In this document: positions 1-9,337 of the stretch, one piece after another | Layout of the letters: each line of letters begins with the position of its first letter | Position numbering within the stretch: position 1 is the stretch's first letter | Assembly (NCBI RefSeq): GCF_000687555.1 | Contig: NZ_JHWJ01000003.1 | Location: 310,001 to 374,000, forward strand | Source: [Clostridium] aerotolerans DSM 5434 | Lineage (GTDB): Bacteria; Bacillota; Clostridia; Lachnospirales; Lachnospiraceae | DNA length: 64,000 nucleotides | Direction: 5' to 3' | The notes under the pieces: model-generated | What the model was told of the DNA's origin: nothing | Databases searched by the model: none | What the model saw: only the letters and a program-made list of their open reading frames with translations | Translations under genes and position numbers: made by a program

Positions 1-730
1 CTGCTGCATTTAAGGATTCCACACGTCCCATCATAGGAATCCTTACCAGGGCGTCTGCCATAGCGGTGATTTCATCTGTAAGGCCGTTCCCTTCATTTCC
101 AATTAAAAAGCCTGTATCAACAGTATAATCCTCTTTTTCATAATTATTCCTGCCTTCCAGATGAGCTGCATAAAGTCTTACTCCCTGGGCTTTTAAATTC
201 TTTAACGTGCCGGGAAGGTCACTGGTGTAGAGAAACGGCACCCGGCAGACAGAACCCATAGTAGAACGGATCACCTTTGGATTGTAGATATCTGCCGTGG
301 TATCATCCATAATAATGCCGGTGATCCCTGCACCTTCTCCTGCCCTTATTATGGTGCCTAAGTTTCCAGGATCCTGAATATTTTCAAGTATCATAAGGAA
401 TGCAGGAGAAGTGACGGATTGCAGATCCCCAACTTCATAGGAATACTGACGGACAAGAGCTAAAATGCCTTGAGGCGTCTGGGTATCAGACATAACAGAA
501 AATACATCGTCCGCTACCGTTTCAAAGGGAAGTCCTTCTACCAGCTTCCGGCGGGATTCATCCTTTATAAAGCTTTCGGATACATAAACGCTGTCAATTC
601 TGTCTCTTGGAATCTCCCGAAACATCCGTAAGCCTTCCGCTACAAAAAGTCCCGAAAGCTTCCTTGCCTTCGCTTTTTTTGCCAGATTCATTACCTGTTT
701 TACTTTTGCATTGGCACTGCTGGTAATCAT
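1..730 (-). CDS. SpoU/TrmH-family RNA 2'-O-ribose methyltransferase (partial)
   Basis: My translation from the ATG at 728-730 gives an open frame running off the left edge, so the C-terminus is missing. Residues 1-100 match the small RNA-binding N-terminal domain of this family (FVAEGLRMFRE near the start). They are followed by the SpoU core: LENIQDPGNLGTIIRAGE is the SAM-binding knot motif 1 and IGNEGNGL is motif 2. The family methylates 23S rRNA or tRNA with S-adenosylmethionine. The third motif (expected IPM...SLNAA) is just being reached at base 1. It lies 13 bases upstream of nadE on the same strand. Exact RNA target unknown. Confidence 0.88.
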   Translation of the reverse strand, partial: MITSSANAKVKQVMNLAKKAKARKLSGLFVAEGLRMFREIPRDRIDSVYVSESFIKDESRRKLVEGLPFETVADDVFSVMSDTQTPQGILALVRQYSYEVGDLQSVTSPAFLMILENIQDPGNLGTIIRAGEGAGITGIIMDDTTADIYNPKVIRSTMGSVCRVPFLYTSDLPGTLKNLKAQGVRLYAAHLEGRNNYEKEDYTVDTGFLIGNEGNGLTDEITAMADALVRIPMMGRVESLNAA

Positions 731-743
731 AACATACCTCTTT

Positions 744-2654
744 CTATAAATGATCCAATTCTTCCAGCCACAGACGACTTACTGCATCGCTTGGCATTCT
801 TAAATCTCCCCTTGGTGATACCGCTACAGATCCAACCTTTGGACCATCCGGCATACAGGAGCGCTTGAACTGCTGGCTAAAGAATCGTTTGTAAAAGACC
901 TTGAGCCATTTTAAAATAATCTCGTCCTCGTACTGGCCCTGAAATGCGTAAACTGCCATCCGATAGATTTTTTCCGGATGGTAGCCAAACCTTAGAATCT
1001 GGTACAGGAAGAAATCGTGAAGCTCGTAAGGCCCTACAAGGTCCTCTGTTTTCTGGGCGATTTCTCCGTCTTTTGGCGGCAGAAGCTCAGGACTGACCGG
1101 GGTATCAAGGACATCTAACAGTACCTCTTTTAAGGTCTCTTCCTCGCAGGTATCTGCATAATACCGCACCAGATGGCGCACCAAAGTCTTTGGTACCGAC
1201 GCATTGACGCCATACATGGACATATGGTCACCGTTATAGGTGGCCCAGCCCAAGGCCAGCTCAGACATATCTCCCGTTCCGACTACCAGACCATTGAACT
1301 GGTTAGCCATGTCCATAAGGATCTGTGTTCTCTCCCTGGCCTGGGAGTTTTCGTACGTCACATCATGAACGTCAGGATCGTGTCCAATATCCCTGAAATG
1401 AATGGTAACCGCTTCTTTTATATTGACCTCAGTGAGCTCAGCCCCCAGTTCTTTTGTCAGCTGACAGGCATTCTGATACGTTCTGTCCGTAGTTCCAAAG
1501 CAGGGCATGGTCACCGCATGAATCTGATTTCTGGGTATCTCAAGCATATCAAAGGCTCTTGCTGTGATAAGAAGGGCAAGGGTAGAATCCAGACCTCCGG
1601 AAATACCGATGACCGCATTGCGGCATCCAGTATGAGAAAGTCTCTTTTTTAGCCCCATAGCCTGAATGGCAATGATTTCTTCACAGCGTCTACTTCTCTC
1701 CGCTTCATTATCCGGGACAAAGGGCCTTGGATCAATATGGCGTTTTAGATGAAGCTCTTCTTTTTTCATGCGGAAGGAAATGACGGTGTAATCGTTTCTG
1801 TCCGCAGGAGGAAATGTTGTCATCCGCCGTCTCTCATGATTGATGCGCTCTAAATCCATGTCTCCATATACGGTCTCGTTGCCAAACCGTTTGGATTCTG
1901 CCAGCAGCGTTCCATTTTCCGCAATGAGATTCTGGCCGCCAAACACGAGATCCTGCGTAGATTCCCCTTCTCCTGCATTGGAATAGATGTAGCCGCACAC
2001 AAGGCAGGCAGAATGGCCTGTTATCAGGCTTCTTCTATATATATCCTTCCCTGTTGTTTCATCGCTGGCAGAACAGTTTACAATGACTGTAGCACCTGCC
2101 AGTGCGTGGCGGATGGAAGGCGGGTTTGGAACCCAGGCATCCTCGCAGACCTCGGCCGCTATCATAAGGCCTGGAATGTCCTCACAGGCAAAGATTAAGT
2201 TAGTTCCCATAGGGATATCCTGTCCTTCCCATTTGGTGAAAACAGGAATTTCATTGCCTGATTCAAAATAGCGGAGTTCATAGAATTCAGAGTAGTTAGG
2301 GAGATTCTTTTTTGGAACAATTCCAAGAATCTTCCCGTCCTGTACCGCTACGGCTGTATTATAAAGCTTTCCAAGGTTCTCCCATGGCATGCCGAGGAAA
2401 ACAAGGATGTCATGGCCCTTGGTGGCCTTTAAAATCTCTTTCAGTTCCTTTTTTGCTTTGTGCAGCAGAGCATCCTGCCCAAAAAGATCTCCGCAGGTAT
2501 AGGAAGTAAGACAAAGTTCAGGGAACACGATAATTTTTACATGGTTTCTAATTGCTTCTTTAATAAGCTCGCAGATTTTTTCCCGGTTAAATTCCGGATC
2601 TGCCACTTTTACGTCAGGGGTCGCTGCCGCAACCCGGATATATCCATGTTTCAT
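744..2654 (-). CDS. nadE: Glutamine-dependent NAD+ synthase
   Basis: A 636-residue two-domain enzyme making NAD+ from deamido-NAD+, ATP and glutamine, the last step of NAD biosynthesis. The N-terminal half is a nitrilase-fold glutaminase: FPELCLTSYTCGD carries the catalytic Glu, KKNLPNYSEFYE the Lys region and AAEVCEDAWVP the nucleophilic Cys. The C-terminal half is the ATP-pyrophosphatase NAD synthetase with the P-loop GISGGLDSTLALL. Length is usual for the glutamine-dependent form. It sits 2 bases from the MATE gene and is probably cotranscribed with it. All key residues are visible. Confidence 0.95.
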   Translation of the reverse strand: MKHGYIRVAAATPDVKVADPEFNREKICELIKEAIRNHVKIIVFPELCLTSYTCGDLFGQDALLHKAKKELKEILKATKGHDILVFLGMPWENLGKLYNTAVAVQDGKILGIVPKKNLPNYSEFYELRYFESGNEIPVFTKWEGQDIPMGTNLIFACEDIPGLMIAAEVCEDAWVPNPPSIRHALAGATVIVNCSASDETTGKDIYRRSLITGHSACLVCGYIYSNAGEGESTQDLVFGGQNLIAENGTLLAESKRFGNETVYGDMDLERINHERRRMTTFPPADRNDYTVISFRMKKEELHLKRHIDPRPFVPDNEAERSRRCEEIIAIQAMGLKKRLSHTGCRNAVIGISGGLDSTLALLITARAFDMLEIPRNQIHAVTMPCFGTTDRTYQNACQLTKELGAELTEVNIKEAVTIHFRDIGHDPDVHDVTYENSQARERTQILMDMANQFNGLVVGTGDMSELALGWATYNGDHMSMYGVNASVPKTLVRHLVRYYADTCEEETLKEVLLDVLDTPVSPELLPPKDGEIAQKTEDLVGPYELHDFFLYQILRFGYHPEKIYRMAVYAFQGQYEDEIILKWLKVFYKRFFSQQFKRSCMPDGPKVGSVAVSPRGDLRMPSDAVSRLWLEELDHL

Positions 2655-2656
2655 CC

Positions 2657-4030
2657 TTATTTATCTCCTATCTTTTTATCAATGTCTTTAGGTATCCATT
2701 TTGTCTTTAAGGCGTAAATAATATCCATAATCGTCGTTGTTATCCATGTGATAGGATAACACCACATCACTGCTTCAAAACTGGGGAAAAATGGGACCAA
2801 CAGATTAATGTATATCATTCGAAGAATACACATGTTTCCAACGCCGATCAGCATGGAAACTATGGTTCGCCCACTGCCTCTGATGCTGCCCATTAATATC
2901 TGATGAATGGCAAGAGTCCAGTAAAATGGGAGAAGAATCAGCATAGTGGCATTTCCATAAGCAATGACTTCTTTATCCGGCGAGAATATGGAAAGAATAC
3001 GCTCGGCGTCTAAAAACAGTACAACGGAAATAAGCAGCGTGTATATCATGCTTATGATGATTCCCTGTAATATTCCCTGTTTCACCCGTTTCCATTTACC
3101 CGCACCGATGTTCTGACCGGTAAAGGTGGTTGCTGCCAGACAGAAGCTTTGAAGGGGCAGCATGGCGAAACCATCGATTTTCGAGTAAGCACCAAATCCA
3201 GCCATAGCAGCAGCTCCGTAGCTGTTTACATTGGCCTGGACCACAACGTTTGACAGAGAAATAATGGACTGCTGAATGCCGCTTGGGATTCCAAGCTTTA
3301 AGATTCTGTTCATCATCTTCTTATCGATTCGGATCTTTGATAAGATAAGCCGATGGCTTTCCTTTGTTTTCATCAGTGCCATCACTACCAGCACAGAAGA
3401 GACTGCCTGAGCGATAACCGTTGCAAATCCAGCGCCTGCCGTTCCCATTTGAAAGAGAACCACAAACACAAGATCCAGTACAATATTCACTACAGAGGAA
3501 ACGCAAAGATAATAAAGAGGCCGTTTGGAATCTCCCACCGCCCTAAGGATTCCTGCCCCCATATTATACAACAGATTAAAAATGGAGCCCAGAAAGAAAA
3601 TTCTCAAAAAGGAGATTGCGCCAGGCAAGACCTCAGCAGGTGTCCCCATCCAGATCAAAAGAACCGGGGACAAAATAACGCCAAGGATTGTCAAAAGGAC
3701 GCCTCCTAACAGGCTTAAGGCAATGGATGTATGGACGGCATCATAAAGCTTTTCCTCATCCTTTGCTCCGTAATACTGGGATATGATAACTCCCGCTCCC
3801 GTACCGATTCCCATTGACATACCAATGATTAAATTGATCAGGGAATTGCTGGAACCTACGGCAGCCAGGGCTTCACTGCCCACGAAATTTCCTACAACGA
3901 TGGAATCCGCGGTGTTGTAAAGCTGTTGAAATAGGTTTCCGATGAGAAGCGGCATGGAAAAAGCAAGTAGCTGTTTCCAAATAACACCTTCGGTCATAAT
4001 TACATGATCTGCTCTTTGTTTTTTACTCAC
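2657..4030 (-). CDS. MATE family multidrug/toxin efflux protein
   Basis: A 457-residue polytopic membrane protein with about twelve hydrophobic segments in two pseudo-symmetric halves. The first half has the MATE signature (PLLIGNLFQQLYNTADSIVVG). These are Na+ or H+ antiporters exporting cationic drugs and metabolites. It is divergent from the Rrf2 gene at 4198 and followed after 2 bases by nadE. A redox or metabolic role cannot be told from sequence. Substrate unknown. Confidence 0.9.
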   Translation of the reverse strand: MSKKQRADHVIMTEGVIWKQLLAFSMPLLIGNLFQQLYNTADSIVVGNFVGSEALAAVGSSNSLINLIIGMSMGIGTGAGVIISQYYGAKDEEKLYDAVHTSIALSLLGGVLLTILGVILSPVLLIWMGTPAEVLPGAISFLRIFFLGSIFNLLYNMGAGILRAVGDSKRPLYYLCVSSVVNIVLDLVFVVLFQMGTAGAGFATVIAQAVSSVLVVMALMKTKESHRLILSKIRIDKKMMNRILKLGIPSGIQQSIISLSNVVVQANVNSYGAAAMAGFGAYSKIDGFAMLPLQSFCLAATTFTGQNIGAGKWKRVKQGILQGIIISMIYTLLISVVLFLDAERILSIFSPDKEVIAYGNATMLILLPFYWTLAIHQILMGSIRGSGRTIVSMLIGVGNMCILRMIYINLLVPFFPSFEAVMWCYPITWITTTIMDIIYALKTKWIPKDIDKKIGDK

Positions 4031-4115
4031 ATGATCCTCCTGCTCTTCTCCAGTCCTCCCAATGTGTATTAGTATACATCCATTTTACCAAATTGGGAAG
4101 CCGGAGAATTTAAGG

Positions 4116-4144
4116 TTTACTTTTTCTGGTATTTCGTGTAAAAT
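4116..4144 (+). promoter_or_regulatory. Sigma-A promoter of the Rrf2 gene
   Basis: TTTACT (4116-4121), 17-base spacer, TAAAAT (4139-4144), about 55 bases before the ATG. The following stretch (GTGTAAAATACAC over the -10) is an imperfect dyad that could bind the regulator itself; this last point is inference. Confidence 0.6.
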
Positions 4145-4197
4145 ACACTAATATCCTACTAAACAGATAAGATTAATTAGGAAGGAGTTTTTTAGCA

Positions 4198-4638
4198 ATG
4201 ACATTTTCTACCAAGGGGCGTTATGCGCTTCGTATGATGCTTGAATTTGCACTTCATCCCAACGAATGCACAAAGATTAATCAGGTGGCTCAGCGCCAGG
4301 AAATTTCGGACAAGTACCTAGAACAGATTGTAACCATCCTAAGCCGGGCCGGTCTCGTGAAAAGCCGCAGAGGTGCCAAGGGAGGGTATTTTCTCACTAA
4401 GGATCCTTCGGAATATACCGTTGGCATGATTCTTCGGCTTGCTGAGGGCAGTTTAGTCCCAGTGGCCTGTATGGAGGATGAGGTAAACCACTGCCATCGT
4501 GCAGATATCTGTGCAAGCCTTATGGTATGGAAGAAGCTGGACGACGCAATCTCCGGTGTCATCGACAATATTACCCTTGCCGACCTGGTGGAAGAACAAA
4601 GAAGATTGGACCGTGAATATCATCATTATGAGATATAG
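4198..4638 (+). CDS. Rrf2 family transcriptional regulator with three-Cys cluster
   Basis: A 146-residue winged-helix protein. MTFSTKGRYALRMMLEFA and the recognition region ISDKYLEQIVTILSRAGLVKSRRGAKGGY are typical of Rrf2 proteins (IscR, CymR, RsrR). C91, C99 and C105 (C-x7-C-x5-C) sit where IscR-type members bind an Fe-S cluster; B. subtilis CymR lacks them. Strong RBS AGGAAGGAG ten bases before the ATG. It is monocistronic, with its own promoter and a terminator at 4668-4714. It could be the local sulfur or Fe-S regulator and may act on the CymR-like site at 36954-36964, but that link is only inference. Confidence 0.88.
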   Translation: MTFSTKGRYALRMMLEFALHPNECTKINQVAQRQEISDKYLEQIVTILSRAGLVKSRRGAKGGYFLTKDPSEYTVGMILRLAEGSLVPVACMEDEVNHCHRADICASLMVWKKLDDAISGVIDNITLADLVEEQRRLDREYHHYEI

Positions 4639-4667
4639 TATCCGTAATACCCATACTTTAGCATGGA

Positions 4668-4714
4668 AATGCGCCTTGAGCGGCCTTTAAAGCCAATCAA
4701 GACGCATTTTTATT
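4668..4714 (+). terminator. Intrinsic terminator after the Rrf2 gene
   Basis: Inverted repeat AATGCGCCTTGA / TCAAGACGCATT around a 14-18 base loop, followed by TTTTTATTTAT on the plus strand. There is no U-run on the minus strand, so it serves the Rrf2 gene rather than nrdD. Confidence 0.75.
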
Positions 4715-4736
4715 TATACTCTTTTAAGGCGGTTCG

Positions 4737-7106
4737 TTATAACTTTCCTGCCCTCTCCGCATACTTTCTGATGTCAGAAGCATTGGTAATCTTATGAATC
4801 AGACCTTCCTTTACCACTACCAGTGTAGGCGCCTGCATGATCCCAAGGGTCTGCGCCAGCTCTGCATTCTCCTCTGCATCCACAGCCTCATATTCTACAT
4901 TCTCCAGGAATTCCTTTGCCGTGCGGCAGTTCGGACATGTCTTTGTGGTAAACAGATATGCTCCCGTTGGAATCTCTGTTTTCTTAGTAAGAATCTTCTC
5001 TGTTTTTTCCTCAGCAGCTGCCTTTTTCTTTGGCAGCCCCAGGGGATTATAGTTGATCCGGTTCTTATATTCCTGGGTTTTCCCCTCATTCCAGTTCTGT
5101 ACCGGACGGTAATAACCAGTGATCCGGCTGTATACTTCTGCTGGCTTTTCACAGTGGGGACAGATCTTATGCTCTCCTGATAAGTACCCGTGCTCCGCGC
5201 AAATGGAATAGGTCGGGGACATGGTGTAATAAGGCAGCTTATAATGCTCCGCTATTGTTTTCACCAGCTTGGCAGCCGCCTGCCAGTCCGGGAGCTTCTC
5301 CCCTAAAAACGCATGGAATACCGTTCCGGAGGTATAAAGCGTCTGAAGCTCATCCTGGATATCCAGAGCATCGAAGATATCAGCCGTAAACTCCACGGGA
5401 AGGTGGGAGCTGTTGGTATAGTAAGGAGTATCTCCTTCCTTACCGGCAGTCTTAATTCCCGGATAGCGCTCTTTATCATGCTTGGCAAGACGGTAAGCCG
5501 TGGATTCTGCCGGAGTTGCTTCCAGATTATAAAGGTCGCCGTATTGCTCCTGATAATCGGAAAGCCTTTCTCTCATATGGTTTAATACGTCTTTTGTAAA
5601 CTTCTGAGTTCTTGCCTTTGATAAATCTTCTTTCAGCCATCTGGCATTTAACCCTACTTCGTTCATTCCGATTAAGCCTATGGTTGAGAAATGATTTTCA
5701 AAGGTGCCAAGATACCGTTTCGTATAGGGATAGAGGCCCTGGTTTAAAAGCTTCGTAATGACCTCACGCTTTACTTTTAAGGACCTGGCGGAAATATCCA
5801 TCATGTGATCCAGACGACTCATAAAGTCGGCTTCATCCTTAGCCAGATAAGCGATTCTTGGCATATTAATGGTCACAACGCCTACGGAACCGGTACTTTC
5901 GCCAGAGCCGAAGAAGCCTCCGGTCTTTCTTCTGAGTTCCCGCAGATCAAGGCGTAAGCGGCAGCACATGCTTCTTACATCGCTTGGCTCCATGTCGCTG
6001 TTTATATAGTTAGAAAAATAAGGAGTTCCATACTTGGATGTCATCTCAAAAAGAAGTCGGTTGTTTTCTGTGTCGGTCCAGTCAAAATCCTTTGTAATGG
6101 AATAGGTGGGAATGGGATACTGGAAGCCTCTTCCATTGGCATCCCCTTCGATCATGGTCTCGATAAACGCTTTATTGACCATATCCATTTCCAGTTTGCA
6201 GTCTTTGTACTTAAAATCCATCTCTTTCCCGCCTACGATGGCATTTAATTCTGCCATATCAGATGGTACCGTCCAGTCCAGAGTGATATTGGAAAAGGGT
6301 GCCTGTGTTCCCCAGCGGCTTGGCGTGTTTACGCCGAAGATAAAGCTCTCAATGCATTTTTTCACTTCTCCATAGGATAAGTTATCTGCCTTTACAAAAG
6401 GTGCCAGATACGTATCGAAGGAGGAGAACGCCTGGGCGCCAGCCCATTCATTCTGCATAATTCCAAGAAAATTAACCATCTGATTGCAAAGCACAGATAA
6501 ATGCTTTGCCGGTGAAGAGGTTATCTTACCAGGAATACCGCCGAGCCCTTCCATTAAAAGCTGCTTTAAGGACCAGCCGGCACAGTAACCGGTCAGCATG
6601 GATAAATCATGAATATGTAAATCTGCATTTCTATGAGAATCTGCAATTTCCTGATCGTATATTTCTGAAAGCCAGTAATTTGCCGTAACAGCACCGGAAT
6701 TGCTTAGGATCAGTCCTCCTACGGAATATGTAACCGTAGAATTTTCCTTGACCCTCCAGTCTTCCACCTTCACATAGTTGTTTACCACATCTTTGTAATC
6801 CAGAATCGTATTCTTCATATTCCGGACTTTCTCTCTCTGTTTTCTGTAAAGGATATAAGCCTTTGCCACATCCGTATAACCGGCCTGCTCTAACACATGC
6901 TCCACACTGTCCTGGATTTCCTCCACAGATACCTGGCTTTCTGACATCTTGGTCTGGAAATCTGCAGTTACCCGGAGAGACAACAACTGAAGAATCTCAT
7001 CGTTATACTCCTTTTGTGTCGCCTTAAACGCTTTCTTAATGGCTTCTGTGATCTTAACTAGGCTGAATTCAGCTATTTCCCCATCTCTTTTAACTACCTG
7101 GATCAT
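4737..7106 (-). CDS. nrdD: Anaerobic (class III) ribonucleotide reductase with fused glutaredoxin domain
   Basis: A 789-residue glycyl-radical enzyme reducing NTPs to dNTPs without oxygen. Residues 1-90 are an ATP-cone (MIQVVKRDGEIAEFSLVKI). The middle is the NrdD barrel. The Zn site (CAEHGYL...CPHC) is followed by the glycyl-radical loop RITGYYRP, with the radical at about G664. After a Lys/Glu-rich linker, residues 713-789 form a glutaredoxin/thioredoxin-like domain with active site CPNC at 724-727. That suits the redoxin-dependent rather than formate-dependent subtype. The activase gene nrdG is not adjacent. Controlled from a promoter overlapped by NrdR-like boxes. Confidence 0.94.
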   Translation of the reverse strand: MIQVVKRDGEIAEFSLVKITEAIKKAFKATQKEYNDEILQLLSLRVTADFQTKMSESQVSVEEIQDSVEHVLEQAGYTDVAKAYILYRKQREKVRNMKNTILDYKDVVNNYVKVEDWRVKENSTVTYSVGGLILSNSGAVTANYWLSEIYDQEIADSHRNADLHIHDLSMLTGYCAGWSLKQLLMEGLGGIPGKITSSPAKHLSVLCNQMVNFLGIMQNEWAGAQAFSSFDTYLAPFVKADNLSYGEVKKCIESFIFGVNTPSRWGTQAPFSNITLDWTVPSDMAELNAIVGGKEMDFKYKDCKLEMDMVNKAFIETMIEGDANGRGFQYPIPTYSITKDFDWTDTENNRLLFEMTSKYGTPYFSNYINSDMEPSDVRSMCCRLRLDLRELRRKTGGFFGSGESTGSVGVVTINMPRIAYLAKDEADFMSRLDHMMDISARSLKVKREVITKLLNQGLYPYTKRYLGTFENHFSTIGLIGMNEVGLNARWLKEDLSKARTQKFTKDVLNHMRERLSDYQEQYGDLYNLEATPAESTAYRLAKHDKERYPGIKTAGKEGDTPYYTNSSHLPVEFTADIFDALDIQDELQTLYTSGTVFHAFLGEKLPDWQAAAKLVKTIAEHYKLPYYTMSPTYSICAEHGYLSGEHKICPHCEKPAEVYSRITGYYRPVQNWNEGKTQEYKNRINYNPLGLPKKKAAAEEKTEKILTKKTEIPTGAYLFTTKTCPNCRTAKEFLENVEYEAVDAEENAELAQTLGIMQAPTLVVVKEGLIHKITNASDIRKYAERAGKL

Positions 7107-7166
7107 TAAAACCTAACTCCTTTCCTATAAGAACCCCTTTTTGACTTCAAAATCAAACACAAAAAT

Positions 7167-7237
7167 ATTATAACAGAGTGAAATCAAAAACACAATATGT
7201 AGATTGGTTTTTTAACACCACTTCTACATATTGTGTT
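7167..7237 (-). promoter_or_regulatory. nrdD promoter with paired NrdR-like boxes (also a hairpin)
   Basis: On the minus strand a promoter reads TTGTGT (7195-7190), 17-base spacer, TATAAT (7172-7167). Two copies of ACACAATATGTAGA, inverted with respect to each other, lie at 7190-7203 and 7223-7236. They resemble the NrdR consensus ACACWATATATWGTGT in pairs about three helical turns apart, and one copy covers the -35. The same arms can pair as a 15-bp hairpin followed by TTTTTG, so they may also terminate hflX transcription. Confidence 0.6.
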
Positions 7238-7268
7238 TTCTTTCGTCGTTAATTAAATCGGCGCTGCC

Positions 7269-8513
7269 TTATAAACTGGCAAACAACTCCGATGGCACAT
7301 AAGCACTTACATAGATACCGTCGTCCCGGTATTCTTCTGCCAACAGCTGTCCGTACTTACGGATCAGCTGGATCTTACCTGCTTCGTTGTAGGAATAAAC
7401 TTTTTCTAAATGTATTTTCTGATTTCGTAAAATCGTTTCCACAAGGCTTAAAAGATCGTCAAGCCCCTCTCCTGTCCTGGCTGAAATCCTTACCTGATGA
7501 TCAGAGGTAACGTCCCGAAGAGTGGTATGAGGGTCTGCTTCATCCATTTTGTTAAAAACAGTTACCATCACCTTATCGCTGACCTCCAGTTCCCTTAAGG
7601 TCTCATACACCACATACATCTGCATATCCATGTTAGGATTTGAGGCATCTACCACGTGAAGAATGATATCGCTGTATTTCGCCTCCTCCAGCGTGCTTTT
7701 AAAGGCTTCAATCAGATGATGAGGCAGCTTTCTGATAAATCCTACGGTATCCGTAAGAAGTATCTGCTGTCCGCCAGGAAGGTTTAGGTTCCTGGTGGTA
7801 GGATCCAGAGTTGCAAACAGCTTGTCTTCCGCCAGAATTCCTGCGTCGGTAAGCCGGTTAAGCAAAGTGGATTTTCCCGCATTGGTATAGCCTACAATAG
7901 CCGCCACGGTTACGTGATTCTTATCTCTCTGCTGCCTTGCGACTTCCCGGTGGCGTTTTACATCCTCAAGCTCCGCTTTTAAGATACTGATTCGGTCGTG
8001 TATCAACCGGCGGTCCATCTCCAGCTTCTTCTCTCCAGGTCCCCTGGTTCCGATTCCGCCTCCCAGACGGGATAAAGAGCTTCTAAGCCCCACCAGACGG
8101 GCGGCCCTGTATTTTAACTGGGCAAGCTCCACCTGAATCTTTCCCTCTCTGGTACTGGCCCTGGCAGCAAAGATATCGAGGATTACCATGGTTCGGTCCA
8201 TCACCTTCATATCCAGCGCCTGTTCCAGATTCCGAAGCTGCGCAGGAGAAAGCTCATCATCACAAACAACACCTGTGGCGCCAAGCTCCCACGCCCGTTC
8301 CTTTACTTCCTGGATCTTCCCCTTTCCAAAATAGGTTCCTGGATGGATCTTCTCCCGGTTCTGTATCATCTTATCCACAGTCACTGCTCCCGCTGTTTTC
8401 ACAAGCTCTTCCAGCTCATCAACGGAAGCGATGGTATCATCCCCATCTCCTGTACTGACAGCGATGAGAATGACCTTTTCTTCTATTTCTTTTAAATCAA
8501 TTAGTTCTCCCAT
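7269..8513 (-). CDS. hflX: HflX-type ribosome-associated GTPase
   Basis: About 414 residues. The N-terminal HflX domain (YFGKGKIQEVKE, DDELSPAQLRNLEQ, RTMVILDIFAARA) is followed by a coiled helical segment and a G domain with G1 GYTNAGKST, G3 DTVGFI and G4 NKMD. HflX splits or rescues stalled ribosomes, notably in stress. I prefer the ATG at 8513; an in-frame TTG at 8525 would add four residues, and neither has a strong RBS. Stop and start of neighbours are close, so it is likely cotranscribed with the TPR lipoprotein gene. Confidence 0.93.
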   Translation of the reverse strand: MGELIDLKEIEEKVILIAVSTGDGDDTIASVDELEELVKTAGAVTVDKMIQNREKIHPGTYFGKGKIQEVKERAWELGATGVVCDDELSPAQLRNLEQALDMKVMDRTMVILDIFAARASTREGKIQVELAQLKYRAARLVGLRSSLSRLGGGIGTRGPGEKKLEMDRRLIHDRISILKAELEDVKRHREVARQQRDKNHVTVAAIVGYTNAGKSTLLNRLTDAGILAEDKLFATLDPTTRNLNLPGGQQILLTDTVGFIRKLPHHLIEAFKSTLEEAKYSDIILHVVDASNPNMDMQMYVVYETLRELEVSDKVMVTVFNKMDEADPHTTLRDVTSDHQVRISARTGEGLDDLLSLVETILRNQKIHLEKVYSYNEAGKIQLIRKYGQLLAEEYRDDGIYVSAYVPSELFASL

Positions 8514-8526
8514 AGATTCAACCAAC

Positions 8527-9303
8527 CTATCTCGTCTTTAAAAATGTGATCTCCCGCTCCGCCGCCTCATCCGGACCGTGAACGGAGACATACTTCTGCA
8601 TCAATGTCAGGGCCTCTTTAAAATCTCCCTTATACTCCATGGCGACTGCCTGATTAAATAAGAGCTCAGGCACCTCACCGCTGTCTTCCAAGGAAAGACC
8701 CTGGTCATAATAACTTAAGGCGGAATCATAGTCTTTCTTTGCTATACTTAAAAGCCCCAGCTGATTGTAGAGTCTGGCACTTTTTTGCCCTGCTGTTATA
8801 GCCGCCTGGTAAAGAGCCATGGCATCATCGAAAGCTCCGTTCTTTTCCATAAGAGCTCCTACGGATAGAAGGGCGTTTAGTTTTCCCGGGGATTTAAAAT
8901 CTTTTTCCGTTTCCCCGCTCTTTTTATAATCCTCCAAGGCTCCGGTTAAATCTCCGGCTTCCGCTCTTGATATGGAACGCAGATTTAAATATTCCGGTTT
9001 TTTACCGTCAGCTTTTATGAGTTTATCATAGGTTTCTCCAGCTTCCTTATAATTACCTGCTAAAAACTCTGCTTCCGCCCGATATTTTAATATATCGATA
9101 TCCACCTTCTGGACCAGACCTTTTGAGGAATGAATGGCCTTATCAAAGGATGCGATTGCCTCCTCATAATTGCCTTCCTGTAAGGCAGTGATCCCTGCAT
9201 CCCGGTACGTATATCTGCTGTCTTTGCCTCCGCAGCCCTGGGATAAGGTAATCACCAGACCAATAAGGACAGCAAATGCTGCATATCCAGTCTTTTTTCT
9301 CAT
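8527..9303 (-). CDS. TPR-repeat lipoprotein
   Basis: Starts at the ATG at 9303 behind GGAG (8 bases away). An in-frame start at 9378 would place the signal peptide internally and is rejected. Residues 1-24 are a lipoprotein signal ending in a lipobox with C24 (SQGC). The rest is five to six tetratricopeptide repeats (for example AITALQEGNYEEAIASFDKAI and LYNQLGLLSIAKKDYDSALSYY). Such proteins scaffold complexes at the outer face of the membrane. Partner unknown. Confidence 0.85.
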   Translation of the reverse strand: MRKKTGYAAFAVLIGLVITLSQGCGGKDSRYTYRDAGITALQEGNYEEAIASFDKAIHSSKGLVQKVDIDILKYRAEAEFLAGNYKEAGETYDKLIKADGKKPEYLNLRSISRAEAGDLTGALEDYKKSGETEKDFKSPGKLNALLSVGALMEKNGAFDDAMALYQAAITAGQKSARLYNQLGLLSIAKKDYDSALSYYDQGLSLEDSGEVPELLFNQAVAMEYKGDFKEALTLMQKYVSVHGPDEAAEREITFLKTR

Positions 9304-9337
9304 GCTATTATCTCCAACTTTATAAAAGCTATGAATG

